Shown piece after piece: positions 62,088 to 64,000 of a DNA stretch of 64,000 nt. The notes beneath the pieces are model-generated. The model was not told where the DNA came from. It worked only from the letters and a program-made list of their open reading frames with translations, and made no database searches. The stretch is from Planctomicrobium piriforme (GTDB lineage Bacteria > Planctomycetota > Planctomycetia > Planctomycetales > Planctomycetaceae). The translations under genes and the position numbers were made by a program. Where the stretch lies: contig CAMATH010000015.1 of the NCBI GenBank assembly GCA_945860955.1, positions 18,531 through 82,530 of the forward strand. The letters are read 5' to 3'. Numbering within the stretch: position 1 is the first letter of the stretch; the number at the start of each line of letters is the position of its first letter.

Positions 62088-63778
62088 CATCGACCGGTAT
62101 TCTGGTGGCGGACGTGCTGCTGGCGGCGAGTCGGCTGTTGCCGAGTTTCGACTTGCACGAACACGTATTCGACTTGTGGCGCGGGGCCGCCTTGCCCGAC
62201 ACGATCTGGACGGTCTCGATGGGGGGGCTGGTGGCCCTGGCGTGCGCCTGGTTGGGGTGTTTCCTGATTTTGCAGGGGCAGGCGCTCTTGGGAGACGCGA
62301 TCAGCCACACGGTATTGCTGGGGATTGTGGTTGCCGCTCTGGTGACCGGTTCCGTCGGAAGTGGTTCGTTACTGTTGGCGGCGGCGATCACCGGATTATT
62401 GACGACCAGCCTGATTGAGGCGATTCGGGGGGCATCGCGGATCAAAGAAGATGCGGCGACCGGAATCGTCTTCACGAGCCTGTTCGCATTGGGGGTGTTA
62501 TTGCTGTCGACGCTGGCGTCGAATGCGCATCTCGATCCCCAGCACGCGCTGTACGGAATGCTGGAATTCGTTCCCTCGGGTGAAAAGAGCGGGATTTTCG
62601 GGTTCCCGGTTCCTGTCTCCGTCCTGCGAATGTTTGTTTTGTGCCTCTTGCTGCTGGCGGGACTGATGGCGTTTTTCAAGCAGTTGCTGGTGACCAGTTT
62701 TGATCGGCAACTGGCCGAATCACTTGGAATGCGGCCGCGACTGATTCGCCTGCTGCTGCTGGCCGCGCTGTCGTTGACGGTTGTGGGGGCGTTCAGTTCG
62801 GTTGGGGCGGTGCTGGTGGTGGGGCTGCTGGTCGCCCCCCCCGCGACGGCCTATCTCATGACCGAGCGTTTACCGCGGATGCTGGCGTGGGCCTCTTTTT
62901 TTGGCGTTGCCTCGTCGCTGGTGGGATATCACGTCGCGTATTGGCTGGAGGTAACGGCGGCTGGAACGATGGTCGCTGTCGCCTGCTTTTGGTTCACGCT
63001 GGCGTTTCTGTTCGCACCCCGGGAGGGGGTGATCTCGCGACTCTTTCGGCAACTGGTGCTGCGCGTGCGGACCGGCCACGAGAACATCGCGCGACTTCTG
63101 CTGAAACTGGGGGCGGTTCCCGAGTGTCCTCCGGTTTCGTTGAAGACACTTGCCGATTCGGGAGATCGACCGCTCGCGCTGGTGACCACCATTGTGCAGC
63201 AATTGCGGTGGCGGGGATGGATCGAACGGGTCGAGGGGACTGCGGGGGGCGTACGACTATCGAATCGCGGTCTCGATCACGCCCGGCGACTCGATCGCGC
63301 TCATCGTTTGTGGGAGGCGTACCTGGTCGAGCGGGTGGGAGTCGCGCACGATCACGTTCACCCGACCGCCGAGAAGATCGAGCATCTGCTGGATGACCAA
63401 CTGGTTGCCCGGCTCGATGACGCGTTGGGGCATCCGGGAATTGACCCGCATGGCGCGCCGATTCCGCGTATTCCAGTGAGCGAAGACCGACCGACAGTTT
63501 TCGCCCTCTCGCGCCTGCAAGTGGGCGAGACGGGTCGCCTGGTGGGGCTTTCACCGTCGGTTGATTCGCCGCGAACTGAGCCTCGAACCCCAGAAACCGA
63601 GGCGATCATCGCGTTGCGGTTGAAACTGGGTGAGCGGTTTCGAGTGGTTCAGCGCGACGTCGCGGGAGGGACCTGGACGATCACCCTCGACGACGGCCGC
63701 CGCATCGACACACCGCACGTATTGGCCGATCAGATTCTGGTGGATGTCGAAGCGAATCCCGCGGGAGCGGCGGGTTGA
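62084..63778 (+). CDS. metal ABC permease fused to a DtxR-like domain
   Basis: A 564-residue protein. Residues ~1-325 are an ABC-3 type permease (LGCFLILQGQALLGDAISHTVL, SFDRQLAESLGMRPRLIRLLL). Residues ~340-480 read as a winged-helix plus DtxR dimerisation domain (LADSGDRPLALVTTIVQQLR, then HVHPTAEKIEHLLDDQLVARL and LGHPGIDPHGAPIP), and ~490-560 resemble the FeoA/SH3-like third domain. The His/Glu/His metal ligands of the DtxR family are present. The regulator encoded at 58434 has the same motif order, so the tail may be a paralogue of it. Start ATG 62084 overlaps the previous stop. Confidence 0.93.
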   Translation: MTSTGILVADVLLAASRLLPSFDLHEHVFDLWRGAALPDTIWTVSMGGLVALACAWLGCFLILQGQALLGDAISHTVLLGIVVAALVTGSVGSGSLLLAAAITGLLTTSLIEAIRGASRIKEDAATGIVFTSLFALGVLLLSTLASNAHLDPQHALYGMLEFVPSGEKSGIFGFPVPVSVLRMFVLCLLLLAGLMAFFKQLLVTSFDRQLAESLGMRPRLIRLLLLAALSLTVVGAFSSVGAVLVVGLLVAPPATAYLMTERLPRMLAWASFFGVASSLVGYHVAYWLEVTAAGTMVAVACFWFTLAFLFAPREGVISRLFRQLVLRVRTGHENIARLLLKLGAVPECPPVSLKTLADSGDRPLALVTTIVQQLRWRGWIERVEGTAGGVRLSNRGLDHARRLDRAHRLWEAYLVERVGVAHDHVHPTAEKIEHLLDDQLVARLDDALGHPGIDPHGAPIPRIPVSEDRPTVFALSRLQVGETGRLVGLSPSVDSPRTEPRTPETEAIIALRLKLGERFRVVQRDVAGGTWTITLDDGRRIDTPHVLADQILVDVEANPAGAAG

Positions 63779-63904
63779 ATCGGGGCTGCGGAAGTCCTGC
63801 CCGTTTGTCGGGCGACGATGGCGGAAGAACGATAACCGCCGGCGAGCCGGTCGGCGTCAGCCCAATGCCACTTACTTTAAGAATTTTTCCGCCGCCCCCA
63901 ACGA

Positions 63905-63921
63905 TTGGCATGATTTTTGCG
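63905..63921 (+). promoter_or_regulatory. sigma-54 (RpoN)-type -24/-12 promoter
   Basis: TTGGCATGATTTTTGCG has the -24 GG and -12 GC at the correct 10-bp spacing and matches the TTGGCACRNNNNTTGCW consensus at all but two positions. Transcription should start near 63932, ~48 bp before the ATG of the next gene. Confidence 0.72.
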
Positions 63922-63930
63922 CCTGGGTGA

Positions 63931-63958
63931 CAGGTCTTCCATTTGTCTGGAAAACCTG
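63931..63958 (+). promoter_or_regulatory. 5'-leader hairpin
   Basis: An inverted repeat CAGGT..TCCA with TGGA..ACCTG at the predicted 5' end of the sigma-54 transcript. It could protect the RNA or bind a regulator. Confidence 0.4.
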
Positions 63959-63979
63959 CCATTTTTGCAAGGAGGCACC

Positions 63980-64000
63980 ATGCCGCACCGTTCCGCCAGC
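63980..64000 (+). CDS. gene start, 7 codons visible
   Basis: ATG at 63980 with AAGGAGG 4 nt upstream, an excellent ribosome-binding site, reading MPHRSAS to the edge of the window. The strong leader features make it likely to be a real gene, of unknown product. Confidence 0.6.

Noticed and set aside
63799..63813. GCCCG/CGGGC hairpin after the fused permease, as a terminator
   Set aside because: Stem is only 5 bp and no T-run follows.

Overview
The window looks like chromosome from a Planctomycetes bacterium, most likely order Planctomycetales. The evidence is gene content: a planctomycete-type cytochrome c / DUF1549 (PSD1) protein, a DUF1501 protein, a TIGR03067-type protein, membrane-anchored Ser/Thr kinases with exported domains, tandem arylsulfatases, a very large secretin, and many secreted proteins of unknown function. 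GC content is high and coding density moderate. I see no rRNA, CRISPR array, intact insertion sequence or prophage.

Layout. 1-7.6 kb: 5' part of a PSD1 protein (minus strand), a Ser/Thr kinase with a sugar-hydrolase-like sensor domain, an unknown protein, a PpiC-type isomerase / Crp-like regulator pair, and a BON-like membrane protein. 7.9-13.8 kb: metabolism (proC, an SDR, an M24 peptidase, a class IV aminotransferase, a LutA-like Fe-S protein) and a membrane-anchored archaemetzincin. 13.8-23.3 kb, all minus strand: secreted proteins, then a probable transcription unit of S41 protease, beta-propeller and giant kinase. 23.5-24.4 kb: arsD and a truncated arsA. 24.5-28.5 kb: small membrane and stress-type proteins, plus a promoter/terminator-bounded unit with no ORF that I propose as a small RNA gene. 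28.5-36.1 kb: an SbmA/YddA-like ABC exporter, holB, a PqqD-M50-HlyD chimera, cca and an FHA protein. 36.2-43.3 kb: an esterase-like hydrolase, a Gfo/Idh/MocA oxidoreductase and several secreted proteins. 43.6-47.9 kb: a 1457-residue secretin. 48.3-53.6 kb: two related arylsulfatases separated by a broken Uma2-family gene. 53.6-58.2 kb: a DUF2306 protein, a DUF1501 protein, hisF, a membrane-anchored coiled-coil protein and tRNA-Leu(CAG). 58.4-63.8 kb: a DtxR/MntR regulator divergent from a metal ABC operon whose last permease carries a C-terminal DtxR-like domain. The window ends just after a sigma-54-type promoter and the first codons of a new gene.

How the genes work together. The clearest functional unit is the metal-uptake locus: regulator, palindromic candidate operator, binding lipoprotein, ATPase and two permeases, with overlapping or tightly spaced genes. 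A second is the S41 protease / beta-propeller / kinase unit, which looks like an envelope-sensing module. The 26-28.5 kb group resembles a set of envelope and general stress proteins. The ars remnant suggests decay or rearrangement, because the arsD chaperone is intact while its partner ATPase is cut to its first ~90 recognisable residues.

Limits: family calls come from motifs and general similarity recognised by eye; no database search or structure prediction was run. Start codons were chosen from Shine-Dalgarno spacing and expected N-termini and are uncertain where stated.
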